Shown here: positions 9,322-18,244 of the stretch, piece after piece | How the letters are laid out: each line of letters begins with the position of its first letter | Numbering within the stretch: the first letter of the stretch is position 1 | DNA from: JADHMP01 sp964386915 | Lineage (GTDB): Bacteria > Bacteroidota > Bacteroidia > Flavobacteriales > Flavobacteriaceae | Assembly (NCBI GenBank): GCA_964386915.1 | Contig: CAYLUQ010000007.1 | Coordinates: forward strand, 1-64,000 | Length of the DNA stretch: 64,000 bases | Reading direction: 5' to 3' | Notes under the pieces: model-generated | Databases searched by the model: none | What the model was told of the DNA's origin: nothing | What the model saw: the letters and a program-made list of their open reading frames with translations, nothing else | Position numbers and translations under genes: made by a program

Positions 9322-10067
9322 TTGAAATGCATCCTTATGTATCCGAATTTATTGGTACCGCTATGCTTTTGCTTTTAGGAGCAGGTGTGGTGGCCAATGT
9401 GAGTTTAAAGAAAACCTATGGCGAAAATCAAAGTGCTCTAGTGCTTATCACGGCAGCCTGGGGTTTTGCTGTTTTTGTAGGGGTTTATATTTCCGCCCAA
9501 TCAAGTGGTGCACATTTAAATCCTGCCGTTACATTTGGCTTAGCCTTAGCACATAAATTTTCATGGAACCTAGTGCCCGGCTATTTTATGGCTCAAATTG
9601 GCGGAGCTATGATGGGTAGTTGGTTGGCTTATTTGACCTACAGAGATCACTACAGAGAGACCAAAGAGGAGGCAAGTGTTCGGGGCACTTTTTGTACCGC
9701 TCCTGCCATTCGGAACTATTCCAATAATTTATTTAGTGAAGCCATAGGCACCTTTGTTTTGGTTTTCGGCGCATTGAATATTGCCAGTCCCAATATAGCT
9801 ATTGAAGGAGTGGCTGTCGAAAATTTTGGTCTTGGGGCATTAGATGCTCTCCCTGTTGGACTTTTGGTTTGGGTTATTGGAATGAGCTTGGGAGGCACCA
9901 CTGGCTATGCCATTAATCCCGCTCGGGATTTTGGTCCGCGTTTGGTCTATCAGCTACTTCCACGAAAAAATAAAGAGGCCGACTGGGCCTATAGTTGGGT
10001 GCCCATAGTGGGACCCTTTATAGGGGCTGCTGTTGCAGCAGGACTTTTCATGTTCTTAAACCAATAG
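9318..10067 (+). CDS. glpF: Glycerol uptake facilitator (aquaglyceroporin)
   Basis: A 249-residue MIP-family channel with six hydrophobic helices and the two NPA half-helix motifs (68-70 and 200-202). The second motif is followed by R203 and D204, and the D after NPAR is the glycerol-facilitator signature that separates GlpF from water-selective AqpZ. It admits glycerol passively through the inner membrane. The start overlaps glpD by 4 bases (ATGA), and it is the last gene of the cluster, ending 3 bases from the convergent end of rny. Confidence 0.95.
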   Translation: MIEMHPYVSEFIGTAMLLLLGAGVVANVSLKKTYGENQSALVLITAAWGFAVFVGVYISAQSSGAHLNPAVTFGLALAHKFSWNLVPGYFMAQIGGAMMGSWLAYLTYRDHYRETKEEASVRGTFCTAPAIRNYSNNLFSEAIGTFVLVFGALNIASPNIAIEGVAVENFGLGALDALPVGLLVWVIGMSLGGTTGYAINPARDFGPRLVYQLLPRKNKEADWAYSWVPIVGPFIGAAVAAGLFMFLNQ

Positions 10068-10070
10068 TCT

Positions 10071-11633
10071 TTATTTAGCCACGTTTACCGCTCGTGTTTC
10101 TCTAATCACGGTAACTTTTACTTGTCCAGGATAGGTCATGTCGGTTTGAATTTTTTGAGATATTTCAAAGGAAAGTTGTGCTGCATGATCATCACTCACT
10201 TTTTCACTTTCAACAAACACTCTTAATTCTCTTCCTGCTTGAATAGCGTATGCCTTATTGACCCCATCAATATTTTGGGCTATGTTTTCCAAATCTTTAA
10301 GTCGTTGCACATAGCTATCGAGCACTTGTCTTCTGGCACCGGGGCGAGCTCCTGAAATGGCATCACAAACTTGAATGATGGGAGACAACAAAGAGGTCAT
10401 TTCAATTTCATCATGGTGGGCCCCAATGGCATTGCAAACCTCTTCTTTTTCACCATATTTTTCAGCCCATTCCATACCCAATAAAGCATGTGGAGTTTCA
10501 GTTTCTTCTTCGGGCACTTTCCCTATGTCATGAAGTAAGCCTGCACGTTTGGCTAATTTTGCATTTAGCCCTAATTCCGATGCCATTACACCACAAAGCT
10601 TGGCCACTTCTCTAGAGTGTTGCAAAAGGTTTTGCCCATATGAAGAACGATATTTCATCCGGCCCACTACTTTTACTAATTCAGGATGCAAACCATGAAT
10701 GCCTAAGTCAATAATGGTGCGCTTGCCCACTTCAATAATTTCATTTTGAATTTGCTTTTGGGTTTTCTTCACCACCTCTTCAACTCGTGCAGGATGAATC
10801 CGACCATCACTAACCAAACGGTGCAAGGAGAGCCGTGCAATTTCTCTTCGAACAGGATCAAAGCAAGACAAAATGATTACTTCTGGTGTATCATCAACTA
10901 TCACCTCCACTCCAGTTTCTGCTTCTAGCGCTCTAATATTTCTTCCTTCACGGCCAATAATCCTACCTTTAACATCATCTGATTCTAGGTTGAATACCGA
11001 AACACAATTTTCAATGGCTTCTTCTGTACCGATACGCTGAATGGTATTTATAATCATTTTTTTGGCTTCCTGCTGAACCGTGAGTTTTGCTTCTTCAACA
11101 CTATTTTGAACAAAGCTCATGGCCTCTGCTTTGGCTTTTTCTTTTAACGATTCTAGCAAAGCTGCTTTGGCTTCTTCGGCAGAATAATTGGATAGGGTTT
11201 CGAGGCGTTTAATTTGAATTTGATGCTGTGCGTCAAGGGCTTCAGATTTTCGATTGAAGTTTTCAATTTTTTGCTCGAGCGTTTTATTTTTTTGTTCCAA
11301 TTTTCGACTTTGTTCATTGGCCCTTTTCATTTCATGACTCACCGCCTTTTCTTTTTCACGCAATCTATTTTCAACCGAAACAATATTCTTTTCCCGTTCC
11401 AAAATCACTTTTTCGTGTTCTGATTTAAGTTCGAGGAACCGTTCTTTGGCTTGTAAAATTTTCTCTTTTTTCAGGCTTTCAGCATCGGCTTTGGCCTTAT
11501 TGAGAATTTGTTTGGCTTCTGCCATGGTCTTGTCCATAGTTTTTTTGGACTTCTGGTTCCGAATAATTAGGCCTATTAGCAAGCCCAAAAAAACACCTCC
11601 AACGGCAACAATGAGATATAATATGTTTTCCAT
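10071..11633 (-). CDS. rny: Ribonuclease Y
   Basis: A 520-residue membrane-anchored endoribonuclease that starts mRNA decay. An N-terminal transmembrane helix (about 3-24) is followed by a long charged coiled coil (about 30-200), a KH RNA-binding domain containing GRIIGREGRNIRALE (about 225-240), and an HD phosphohydrolase domain with the HDIGKV metal-binding motif (about 360). The length matches the family (about 520). The cluster on this strand is coiled-coil gene, zapA, 6S RNA, rny. The 3' end faces glpF. Confidence 0.96.
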   Translation of the reverse strand: MENILYLIVAVGGVFLGLLIGLIIRNQKSKKTMDKTMAEAKQILNKAKADAESLKKEKILQAKERFLELKSEHEKVILEREKNIVSVENRLREKEKAVSHEMKRANEQSRKLEQKNKTLEQKIENFNRKSEALDAQHQIQIKRLETLSNYSAEEAKAALLESLKEKAKAEAMSFVQNSVEEAKLTVQQEAKKMIINTIQRIGTEEAIENCVSVFNLESDDVKGRIIGREGRNIRALEAETGVEVIVDDTPEVIILSCFDPVRREIARLSLHRLVSDGRIHPARVEEVVKKTQKQIQNEIIEVGKRTIIDLGIHGLHPELVKVVGRMKYRSSYGQNLLQHSREVAKLCGVMASELGLNAKLAKRAGLLHDIGKVPEEETETPHALLGMEWAEKYGEKEEVCNAIGAHHDEIEMTSLLSPIIQVCDAISGARPGARRQVLDSYVQRLKDLENIAQNIDGVNKAYAIQAGRELRVFVESEKVSDDHAAQLSFEISQKIQTDMTYPGQVKVTVIRETRAVNVAK

Positions 11634-11650
11634 TTTTTTAAATTAAAAAA

Positions 11651-11810
11651 GCCTGTATTAGCAACAGTTTTTGTATAAACTCCTAATAAAACAGGTTTGT
11701 GGCTACACAACTGATCAAGGATCTGCTCAAGGCAGCTTGCTTTTACAATTGAAACTCACCACTCTAAATTAAAAGCTCGTTGAGTTTATCAAAAAAAAAC
11801 TAATACAGGC
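11651..11810 (-). ncRNA. ssrS: 6S RNA candidate (flavobacterial type)
   Basis: The 200-base spacer between zapA and rny folds into a long rod. The ends are exactly complementary over 11 bases (GCCTGTATTAG at 11651-11661 and CTAATACAGGC at 11800-11810). A second stem pairs ATAAACTC (11675-11682) with GAGTTTAT (11782-11789). An internal hairpin pairs GCTTTTA (11739-11745) with TAAAAGC (11770-11776). Between these lie unpaired bubbles, as in 6S RNA, which mimics an open promoter and sequesters sigma-A RNA polymerase. Read on the minus strand, the final stem is followed by TTTTTT, which fits a terminator. 6S RNA lies beside zapA in many bacteria. The family assignment rests on structure and context; I could not run a covariance model. 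Confidence 0.72.
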
Positions 11811-11836
11811 AGTATTTGTATTATTATGTAATGAAC

Positions 11837-12139
11837 TTAATAAGCAGCCATATGAACATCGATCAAGGCTATCAAGGCAGCTATTTTTTCTTGCGACTCT
11901 CTTTCTTGAGAGACCTCTGACTTTGAAGCATTTTGTTGTTCTATTTGCGCTGCATATTGAAGGGCACACATGGCTAAAACATCTTGTTTATCTTGCACCG
12001 CATAGCTTTTTTCCAATTTTTGGATGGTCTCTTCTATCCGCTTGGAGGACTTTCGCAAAGCCGCTTCTTGGTGTTCTTTTATAGTTAATGGATATACCCG
12101 ATTAGCTATAGTTAGTTTTATTTTTAGCTCGTTGTGCAT
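11837..12139 (-). CDS. zapA: Cell division protein ZapA
   Basis: A 100-residue protein with the ZapA layout: a short beta-rich N-terminal domain (LKIKLTIANRVYPLTIKEHQE, then LRKSSKRIEETI) followed by a coiled coil. ZapA binds and bundles FtsZ filaments at mid-cell. Four bases separate it from the upstream coiled-coil gene, so the two are cotranscribed. The 6S-like RNA starts 26 bases downstream. Confidence 0.88.
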   Translation of the reverse strand: MHNELKIKLTIANRVYPLTIKEHQEAALRKSSKRIEETIQKLEKSYAVQDKQDVLAMCALQYAAQIEQQNASKSEVSQERESQEKIAALIALIDVHMAAY

Positions 12140-12143
12140 TTCT

Positions 12144-12440
12144 TTATACTACGTCAGAAAGTTGATCTATACAAGCGTCAACTTCCTTAATTAAACGATT
12201 TAATTTGTTTTTAGTAATGTGTTTTCCTTCATTACTGCCCAGCAAATTGTTTGCAATTGTCAAGGATTTATTTTGCTCTTTTAAATCAGAAATTGAAACA
12301 GCAAAAGCATTTCGCTCACTTTTTAGTTGTTCATTTTCTGTCTCGAGCTGCGAAATTTTGAGATGTTGTTCTTTTAATTTATTGAGCAATTCAATCACTT
12401 TTTGCTCTAATATTGCCATCGAATTCCGACTTGCATCCAT
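12144..12440 (-). CDS. Small coiled-coil protein upstream of zapA (ZapB-like)
   Basis: A 98-residue protein that is nearly all heptad-like coiled coil from residue 10 to 65 (LLNKLKEQHLKISQLETENE and onward), ending in a short acidic tail. There is no signal or membrane segment. Size, composition and tight linkage to zapA (4-base gap) recall E. coli ZapB, the coiled-coil partner that layers over ZapA at the divisome. This is an analogy from architecture and context, since coiled coils match each other easily. The start is supported by a -7 element 29 bases upstream. Confidence 0.75.
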   Translation of the reverse strand: MDASRNSMAILEQKVIELLNKLKEQHLKISQLETENEQLKSERNAFAVSISDLKEQNKSLTIANNLLGSNEGKHITKNKLNRLIKEVDACIDQLSDVV

Positions 12441-12468
12441 AGTAAATTGGTCGCAATTATACCTAATA

Positions 12469-12476
12469 CAAAACTA
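12469..12476 (-). promoter_or_regulatory. Promoter -7 element of the coiled-coil/zapA operon
   Basis: The minus strand reads TAGTTTTG, an exact TAnnTTTG match, placing the transcript start near 12462 with a leader of about 22 bases before ATG 12440. No -33 TTG is seen. Confidence 0.5.
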
Positions 12477-12597
12477 CACAATCCCACCCTAAAAAAAGAT
12501 GATCTTAATTTAATTTTTAAAAATTTAACAATTTGGACATGGCTTTTTTTCTAAATGAAAAAATATTCTTTCAAAATATCTATCTTGGGAAACAATT

Positions 12598-14283
12598 ATG
12601 AATTGGACCCGTAGACTCACATTTTACTTTTTACTCATTGCCCTTATTTTTAATTCCAAAACACTTTTTGGTCAACTAACGGAGGAAAATTTTATACCCC
12701 CTCTAGACATACCGCTTTTACTTTCGGGCAATTTTGGAGAACTCAGAGGGAGTCACCTTCACGCTGGCTTAGACATCAAAACCAAAGGAAGACAAGGACT
12801 CCCTGTTAGCGCTTTTTGGGGCGGAAAAATAAGTCGCATAGCAGTAAGAACATCTGGCTATGGAAAGGCTCTCTATGTGGAGCATCCCAATGGTAAAATG
12901 ACCGTTTATGCACATTTAAAAAAATTTGCTCCCAAAATTGAAGCTTATGTGAAAGCAAAACAATACGAACGCAAAACATATAGCATTCAACTATTTCCCA
13001 AAGAAAATGAACTTGAAGTAGAACCGGGTGAAGTTATTGGCTACTCTGGAAATACAGGGGGCAGTTTGGGTCCTCATCTTCATTTTGAGGTGCGGGAAAC
13101 AGCATCGCAAAACCCGATTAATCCCCTGCAATACGACCTTGCGATAGAAGACCAACAACGACCTCAAATTAGAGAAGTTTATCTCTATCATCATTCTGAT
13201 AAGGGGGTTGTAAAAAAAGAATATCCTTTTTTTAAAGAAAATGACAGTTTGTTTGCCACGGGTCTCATCAAGGCATCAGGAGTTTTGAGTGTGGGACTCA
13301 ACACCTTTGATCGACAGGATTTAAGCTACAATAAAAACGGCGTATACAAAGCTTCGGTTTGGCTTAATGGAGTCAAAAAATTTGAACGTGTGATGGATCA
13401 AATTTCCTTTGCAGATGGCAAATTTATGAGTTTAATGATGGACCAAGAGGCTCTTAAATTAGAACGAAAAAAAATCGAAAAATTAGTACACCACCCAAAA
13501 AATAAAATATCTTTTTTAAAAGATAATACGCAAGATGGTTATTTGGAAATCCAACCAGGCAAGTCCTATTTGATTAGTGTATTGTTAACTGATTATCATG
13601 ACAATCAGACCCAATTAGAAGTATATGTGACGGGAGATGAAACTTCTAAGATAGTTCCCCAAAACCCTCCCCCAGGCAAACGAATTGATCCAACTGTTGA
13701 CCATTTATTTACCTTTGATAAGGTGGAAGTTTATTTTCCCAAAAACAGTTTTTTTGACCCTCAATACCTCACCATTGAGGCTAAGCAAGATACCCTCTAT
13801 CTCGATCAGGATCGATTGATTCCTAACAAGCCCATTGAACTTAGTTTTACAAAAGAAGCTGTCAATACAGAAGAAAAAAAACAACTTACTTTGGCTAAAA
13901 TCGTGAAGGGGAAACCCTATTATGTACCCACTAAAAATAAAGAGGCCACCTTTAGTGCCTCTGTTAAGTCACTTGGAACCTATACTTTGGTGAAAGACAC
14001 TCTTCCGCCTACCCTTCGTGCCCAAAACTTTAAATCCAATCAATCCATAAATCGGTTTCGCTATTTAACCTTTAGACTGGAGGATGAATTTTCGGGTATT
14101 GCCAACTATGAAGGCTATATTAACGACCAATGGATTTTGTTGGAACATGAACCCAAAACAAAAACCCTTACCTATGATTTGTCCGATCTCAATTTTGAGA
14201 CCAAGGAATTAAATATTGTCCTTAGAGCAGAAGATGGGTGTGGCAATCAAACCGAATATAAAACAGAGGTTAGGTTAGACTAA
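12598..14283 (+). CDS. Secreted M23-family metallopeptidase
   Basis: A 561-residue exported protein. Residues 1-26 form a signal peptide ending FGQ. The LytM/M23 zinc domain spans about 45-170, with H55xxxD59 (HAGLD) and the HLH motif H160-L-H162 as metal ligands, so the catalytic site is intact. M23 enzymes cut peptide cross-bridges in peptidoglycan or act as divisome activators. The C-terminal 390 residues look beta-rich and are not recognised; they probably mediate binding. It stands alone, ending 9 bases from the convergent desulfurase gene. Confidence 0.87.
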   Translation: MNWTRRLTFYFLLIALIFNSKTLFGQLTEENFIPPLDIPLLLSGNFGELRGSHLHAGLDIKTKGRQGLPVSAFWGGKISRIAVRTSGYGKALYVEHPNGKMTVYAHLKKFAPKIEAYVKAKQYERKTYSIQLFPKENELEVEPGEVIGYSGNTGGSLGPHLHFEVRETASQNPINPLQYDLAIEDQQRPQIREVYLYHHSDKGVVKKEYPFFKENDSLFATGLIKASGVLSVGLNTFDRQDLSYNKNGVYKASVWLNGVKKFERVMDQISFADGKFMSLMMDQEALKLERKKIEKLVHHPKNKISFLKDNTQDGYLEIQPGKSYLISVLLTDYHDNQTQLEVYVTGDETSKIVPQNPPPGKRIDPTVDHLFTFDKVEVYFPKNSFFDPQYLTIEAKQDTLYLDQDRLIPNKPIELSFTKEAVNTEEKKQLTLAKIVKGKPYYVPTKNKEATFSASVKSLGTYTLVKDTLPPTLRAQNFKSNQSINRFRYLTFRLEDEFSGIANYEGYINDQWILLEHEPKTKTLTYDLSDLNFETKELNIVLRAEDGCGNQTEYKTEVRLD

Positions 14284-14292
14284 AAGGTGGGC

Positions 14293-15441
14293 TTAATTGC
14301 CAATGGCAAATTCGGCAAGGATGTCCATCAAATAGTCAATTTCTTTTGGGGTGTTTAAATATGAAAATGAAAATCGTAAGGTTGGCCATTCTTTACAATG
14401 AGCAGGCCGTTCTAGGGCATAAATCACGTGAGAACCTTGATTGCTCCCCGACTGACAAGCACTACCCCGAGAACAAGCAATTCCTTTTAAATCTAAATGA
14501 AAATCAAGCATTTGAGCTTTGTCTTGTGCAATTGGCAAAGACACATTTACCAAGGTATAGGTGCTCCCCTCTGTGGCCCCCGAGTGACCATTGGTGTGCG
14601 CCTCTGGAAAATGCTTTTTAAGTTGTGCCAAAAAATAGTTCTTAAGGGAAAGTATATAGTCTTGTTCAGTAGTAAAATTTTGGTGGGCCAATTCAAGGGC
14701 TTTTGCCATGCCCACAATATTTGGAACAGCTTCTGTGCCAGCACGCATTCCACGTTCTTGACTCCCCCCTTTGAGGATCGATTGCAGTCGAATGGTTTTT
14801 CTAACATATAAAAGGCCTACGCCTTTAGGGCCGTGAAATTTATGAGCCGAGGCCGATAAAAAATCAATGGGTAAGGTTTCCAAATCAAATGGAAAATGCC
14901 CTACTCCTTGCACTGCATCTGTATGAAAATAGGCACCGTGATCTTGACACAACTCCCCTACTGCTTTTAAATCAAGCATATTGCCTATTTCATTGTTCAC
15001 ATGCATTAAGCTGACCAAGGTAGGTAGTTCACTTGCTGCAAGTAGGGTTTTTAAATGGTTCAGGTCAATAGTTCCTTGAGCATCATGCTGCACATATGCT
15101 AGGGTACATCCTTTTTTTGATAGCTCTTGGGCTGCATATAAAACAGCATGGTGCTCGAGTGGAGAGGTGATGATACGTTTCACCCCTAAATCGTTAAGTG
15201 CACATTGCAGAATCATATTGTCTGACTCCGTGCCTCCAGAAGTAAAGATAATTTCAGAGGGCGCTGCCTTAAATTCTTTAGCGATGCTTTTCCGAGCCGA
15301 TTCTACGGCAGACTTTGCTTTTCTGCCAAATCCGTGAGTGGATGAGGGGTTACCAAAAGTGTCTACTAGGCTCTTAGAAATGGCCTCAATAACTTCTTTT
15401 CGGAGTGGTGTTGTGGCGGCATTGTCAAAGTAGACTTCCAT
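14293..15441 (-). CDS. Cysteine desulfurase, IscS/NifS-like
   Basis: A 382-residue PLP-dependent class V aminotransferase that takes sulfur from cysteine to a persulfide. The start EVYFDNAATTPL, the HTDAVQ segment (173-178), the PLP lysine K201 in SAHKFHGPKG, and the mobile catalytic C329 in RGSACQSG are present. It lies 11 bases after the aminotransferase gene on the same strand, and no isc or suf scaffold genes are near. In Bacteroidota such stand-alone copies serve Fe-S or tRNA thiolation; which one cannot be told here. Confidence 0.9.
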   Translation of the reverse strand: MEVYFDNAATTPLRKEVIEAISKSLVDTFGNPSSTHGFGRKAKSAVESARKSIAKEFKAAPSEIIFTSGGTESDNMILQCALNDLGVKRIITSPLEHHAVLYAAQELSKKGCTLAYVQHDAQGTIDLNHLKTLLAASELPTLVSLMHVNNEIGNMLDLKAVGELCQDHGAYFHTDAVQGVGHFPFDLETLPIDFLSASAHKFHGPKGVGLLYVRKTIRLQSILKGGSQERGMRAGTEAVPNIVGMAKALELAHQNFTTEQDYILSLKNYFLAQLKKHFPEAHTNGHSGATEGSTYTLVNVSLPIAQDKAQMLDFHLDLKGIACSRGSACQSGSNQGSHVIYALERPAHCKEWPTLRFSFSYLNTPKEIDYLMDILAEFAIGN

Positions 15442-15452
15442 AGAACAACCCC

Positions 15453-16730
15453 TTAGGATTCAAATTCGCTGAGGGTTTTAATTATAATGGCAATACATTC
15501 TTCAAGTTGATCAGCGGTCATGACTAATGGAGGGGCAAAACGAATGATATTGCCGTGTGTGGGTTTGGCCAAAAGGCCGTGATCTCTTAAGCGCAAACAA
15601 ATTTTCCAAGCAGTGTCTCCCGTTTCACTATCGTTAATTACAATTGCATTTAGCAAACCTTTACCGCGCACTTTTAACACTATATTGCTTGTTTCAATAT
15701 AGTCGTTCATAGCCTCTCTAAATCGATGACCGAGTTGTCTGGCGTTTTGGGTGAGTTTTTCATCTCGAATTATATCTAGAGCTGTCATGGCAATAGTACA
15801 GGCCATGGGGTTTCCTCCAAAAGTACTTCCGTGTTGACCAGGGTGAATAACATCCATAATGGCGCTTCGCGTTAAAACAGCCGAAATGGGATAGGCACCT
15901 CCGCTAATGGCTTTACCTAAAATAAGTATATCGGGTTGGGTATAGGTTTCTTTTTGTTTTTCACAATGTCCTGCACAACTACAATTGCCACAAACGGCCA
16001 GTAGAGAACCTGTTCGACCAATTCCAGTTTGGATTTCATCTACCACCAGCAATACATTATAGCGTTCGCACAAGGCTTTTGCTTTTCGAATAAAATCATC
16101 ACTTGGAGTATAAACCCCTGCTTCACCTTGAATGGGTTCTACTAAAAATCCAGCTACATTTGGATGGGTTTTTAGTGTTTCTTCTAAAGCCTCTAGATCA
16201 TCAAAGGGAATGGAAATAAAACCGGGAGAGGCAGGACCAAAATTATTACGCGCCTGAGGATCTGACGAAAAAGAAACAATGGTTGACGTTCTGCCGTGAA
16301 AATTTTGTTGACACACAATTATCTCCGCTTTATTGGCAGGAATTCCCTTAACGGTATAACCCCATTTTCTAGTAATCTTAATGGCTGCTTCCACTGCTTC
16401 GGCTCCTGTATTGGAAGGAAGTAGTCGTTCAAACCCAAAATAGGCAGTAGCAAATTCCATGTAGCGCCCCAATTTGTCGTTGTGAAATGCCCGTGAAGTT
16501 AGCGTGAGTTTAGTGGCTTGCTCGTGCATAGCCCCAATGATTTTGGGGTGGCAATGCCCTTGATTAACAGCCGAATAGGCAGAAAGAAAATCATAATATC
16601 GCTTGCCGTTTACATCCCATAAAAAAACACCTTCTCCCCTTTCCAACACAACCGGAAGAGGGTGATAATCATGGGCTCCAAATTCTTTTTCTAGAGCTAT
16701 ATATGCTTGTTGTTCTGAAAGTGTTTCCAT
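15453..16730 (-). CDS. rocD: Ornithine aminotransferase
   Basis: A 425-residue class III PLP aminotransferase that converts ornithine and 2-oxoglutarate to glutamate semialdehyde. DEIQTGIGRTG begins at 231 and the PLP lysine is K273 in LILGKAISGG. The SNTGAEAVE segment (106-114) and the NFHGRT segment match ornithine aminotransferases. An insertion around 247-256 carries four cysteines (CGNCSCAGHC) absent from the E. coli-type class III enzymes, which may bind a metal. It is the first gene of a two-gene unit with the desulfurase. Confidence 0.9.
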   Translation of the reverse strand: METLSEQQAYIALEKEFGAHDYHPLPVVLERGEGVFLWDVNGKRYYDFLSAYSAVNQGHCHPKIIGAMHEQATKLTLTSRAFHNDKLGRYMEFATAYFGFERLLPSNTGAEAVEAAIKITRKWGYTVKGIPANKAEIIVCQQNFHGRTSTIVSFSSDPQARNNFGPASPGFISIPFDDLEALEETLKTHPNVAGFLVEPIQGEAGVYTPSDDFIRKAKALCERYNVLLVVDEIQTGIGRTGSLLAVCGNCSCAGHCEKQKETYTQPDILILGKAISGGAYPISAVLTRSAIMDVIHPGQHGSTFGGNPMACTIAMTALDIIRDEKLTQNARQLGHRFREAMNDYIETSNIVLKVRGKGLLNAIVINDSETGDTAWKICLRLRDHGLLAKPTHGNIIRFAPPLVMTADQLEECIAIIIKTLSEFES

Positions 16731-16761
16731 AGACGCTTGAGTTTTAGGAGCTTTAACCCCT

Positions 16762-16769
16762 CAAAAGTA
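16762..16769 (-). promoter_or_regulatory. Promoter -7 element of rocD
   Basis: The minus strand reads TACTTTTG, an exact TAnnTTTG match, 32 bases before the rocD ATG. It is divergent from the rlmD promoter about 55 bases away. Confidence 0.5.
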
Positions 16770-16822
16770 AGAATTCGCTTTCTATTTAAAGAGAAGAAGT
16801 GGTAATTATTTGAATATACAAT

Positions 16823-16830
16823 TACATTTG
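16823..16830 (+). promoter_or_regulatory. Promoter -7 element of rlmD
   Basis: TACATTTG matches TAnnTTTG exactly and ends seven bases before the rlmD ATG (16838), implying an almost leaderless mRNA. Confidence 0.55.
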
Positions 16831-16837
16831 CACCACG

Positions 16838-18241
16838 ATGGGAAAAAAAATCAAACGTGTTGTTGAAGGTTTAGAAGTAACCGACATTAACTCCAAAGGA
16901 ATGGGCGTTGCCAAAGACGCTTCTAAAGCAGTTTATTTTATTAAAAACACAATTCCTGGAGATCTAGTTGATGTGCTGGTCTACAAAAAAAGAAGGGGCT
17001 ATTTTGAAGCAGAACCCACTGCCTTTATCAAAGAATCTCCCCATAGAGTAACACCTCCTTGCTCCCATTTTGGACTTTGTGGTGGTTGTAAATGGCAACA
17101 CTTAGACTATGCACAACAACTCCAATTTAAAGAAAAAGGCGTTTTGCAAAATCTGTATAAAATTGGAAAAGTGACTCCCCAAAAAACCTTGCCCATTATA
17201 GCTGCTCCAGATCCTTATTGGTATCGAAATAAGCTTGAATTTTCTTTTTCGAATAATCGTTGGCTCACCCCTCAAGAAATTCAAAGTGACGAACAACACC
17301 ACAGACAAGGACTTGGTTTTCACAAACCGGGCCGATGGGACAAAATTATTTCTATCCAGCAATGTCATTTACAAGCCGATCCCTCAAACGAAATTCGAAA
17401 TGCACTTCTAGCCTACGCCATTGCCGAAAATATTTCTTTTTATGATGTTAAAAAACAAGAAGGATTTTTAAGAACCTTGATGATACGCAATACACAAGCC
17501 GGCGATTTTATGGTGCTGGTACAATTCTTTGAATCGAATTCAAAAGCCGAAGAAAAAATTCTTTCTTTCTTAAAAAATACATTTCCTCAAATTAGCTCCC
17601 TACTGTATTGCATTAACAACAAACCCAATGATACCCTCTATGACCAAGACATAAAGGTTTATGCGGGAGAAGACCATTTGGTTGAAAGTATGGAAGCTTT
17701 AAATTTTAAAATTACGGCCAAATCTTTCTACCAAACCAATCCAAAACAAGCCCATGTACTTTATCAATTGGTGCGAGAATGGGCAGATCTAAAAGGTTCT
17801 GAAGTGGTTTATGATCTCTATACCGGAACCGGAACAATTGCCCTGTTTTTAGCTTCTCAATGTAAAAAAATTGTTGGCATAGAGGCCATCCCAGAAGCTG
17901 TGGAAGATGCCCAATTTAATGCCAAAAACAATCAAATTGACAATGCCTTTTTTGAAGCGGGTGATATGAAATCGCTGTTTAACGAAGACTTTATTAAACA
18001 ACATGGCAAACCCGATGTGATTATTACAGACCCACCACGAGAAGGCATGCACCCTAAAGTGGTTCAACAATTGCTTCAACTAAATGCCAGCACTATTGTT
18101 TATGTGAGTTGCAACAGTGCCACTCAAGCTCGTGATTTAGAACTTTTGACCGCTCACTATATTGTGGAAAAAAGTCAGGCCGTTGATCTTTTTCCACAAA
18201 CGGGTCATGTAGAAAATGTTGTACTTTTAAAGCGAAAATAA
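16838..18241 (+). CDS. rlmD: 23S rRNA (uracil-C5) methyltransferase, RlmD/RumA family
   Basis: A 467-residue SAM-dependent enzyme that makes 5-methyluridine in 23S rRNA. A TRAM domain (about 1-60) is followed by Fe-S cysteines C75, C81 and C84 (PPCSHFGLCGGCKWQH) with the fourth at C176. The SAM fold starts at DLYTGTGTIALFLAS, and the catalytic DPPREGMHPKV and VSCNSATQARDL (nucleophilic cysteine) motifs follow. It heads a unit with two envelope-protein genes: the next begins 3 bases after its stop. Distinguishing position-specific paralogues (RlmD versus RlmC or TrmA) is less certain than the family. Confidence 0.92.
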   Translation: MGKKIKRVVEGLEVTDINSKGMGVAKDASKAVYFIKNTIPGDLVDVLVYKKRRGYFEAEPTAFIKESPHRVTPPCSHFGLCGGCKWQHLDYAQQLQFKEKGVLQNLYKIGKVTPQKTLPIIAAPDPYWYRNKLEFSFSNNRWLTPQEIQSDEQHHRQGLGFHKPGRWDKIISIQQCHLQADPSNEIRNALLAYAIAENISFYDVKKQEGFLRTLMIRNTQAGDFMVLVQFFESNSKAEEKILSFLKNTFPQISSLLYCINNKPNDTLYDQDIKVYAGEDHLVESMEALNFKITAKSFYQTNPKQAHVLYQLVREWADLKGSEVVYDLYTGTGTIALFLASQCKKIVGIEAIPEAVEDAQFNAKNNQIDNAFFEAGDMKSLFNEDFIKQHGKPDVIITDPPREGMHPKVVQQLLQLNASTIVYVSCNSATQARDLELLTAHYIVEKSQAVDLFPQTGHVENVVLLKRK

Positions 18242-18244
18242 ATT

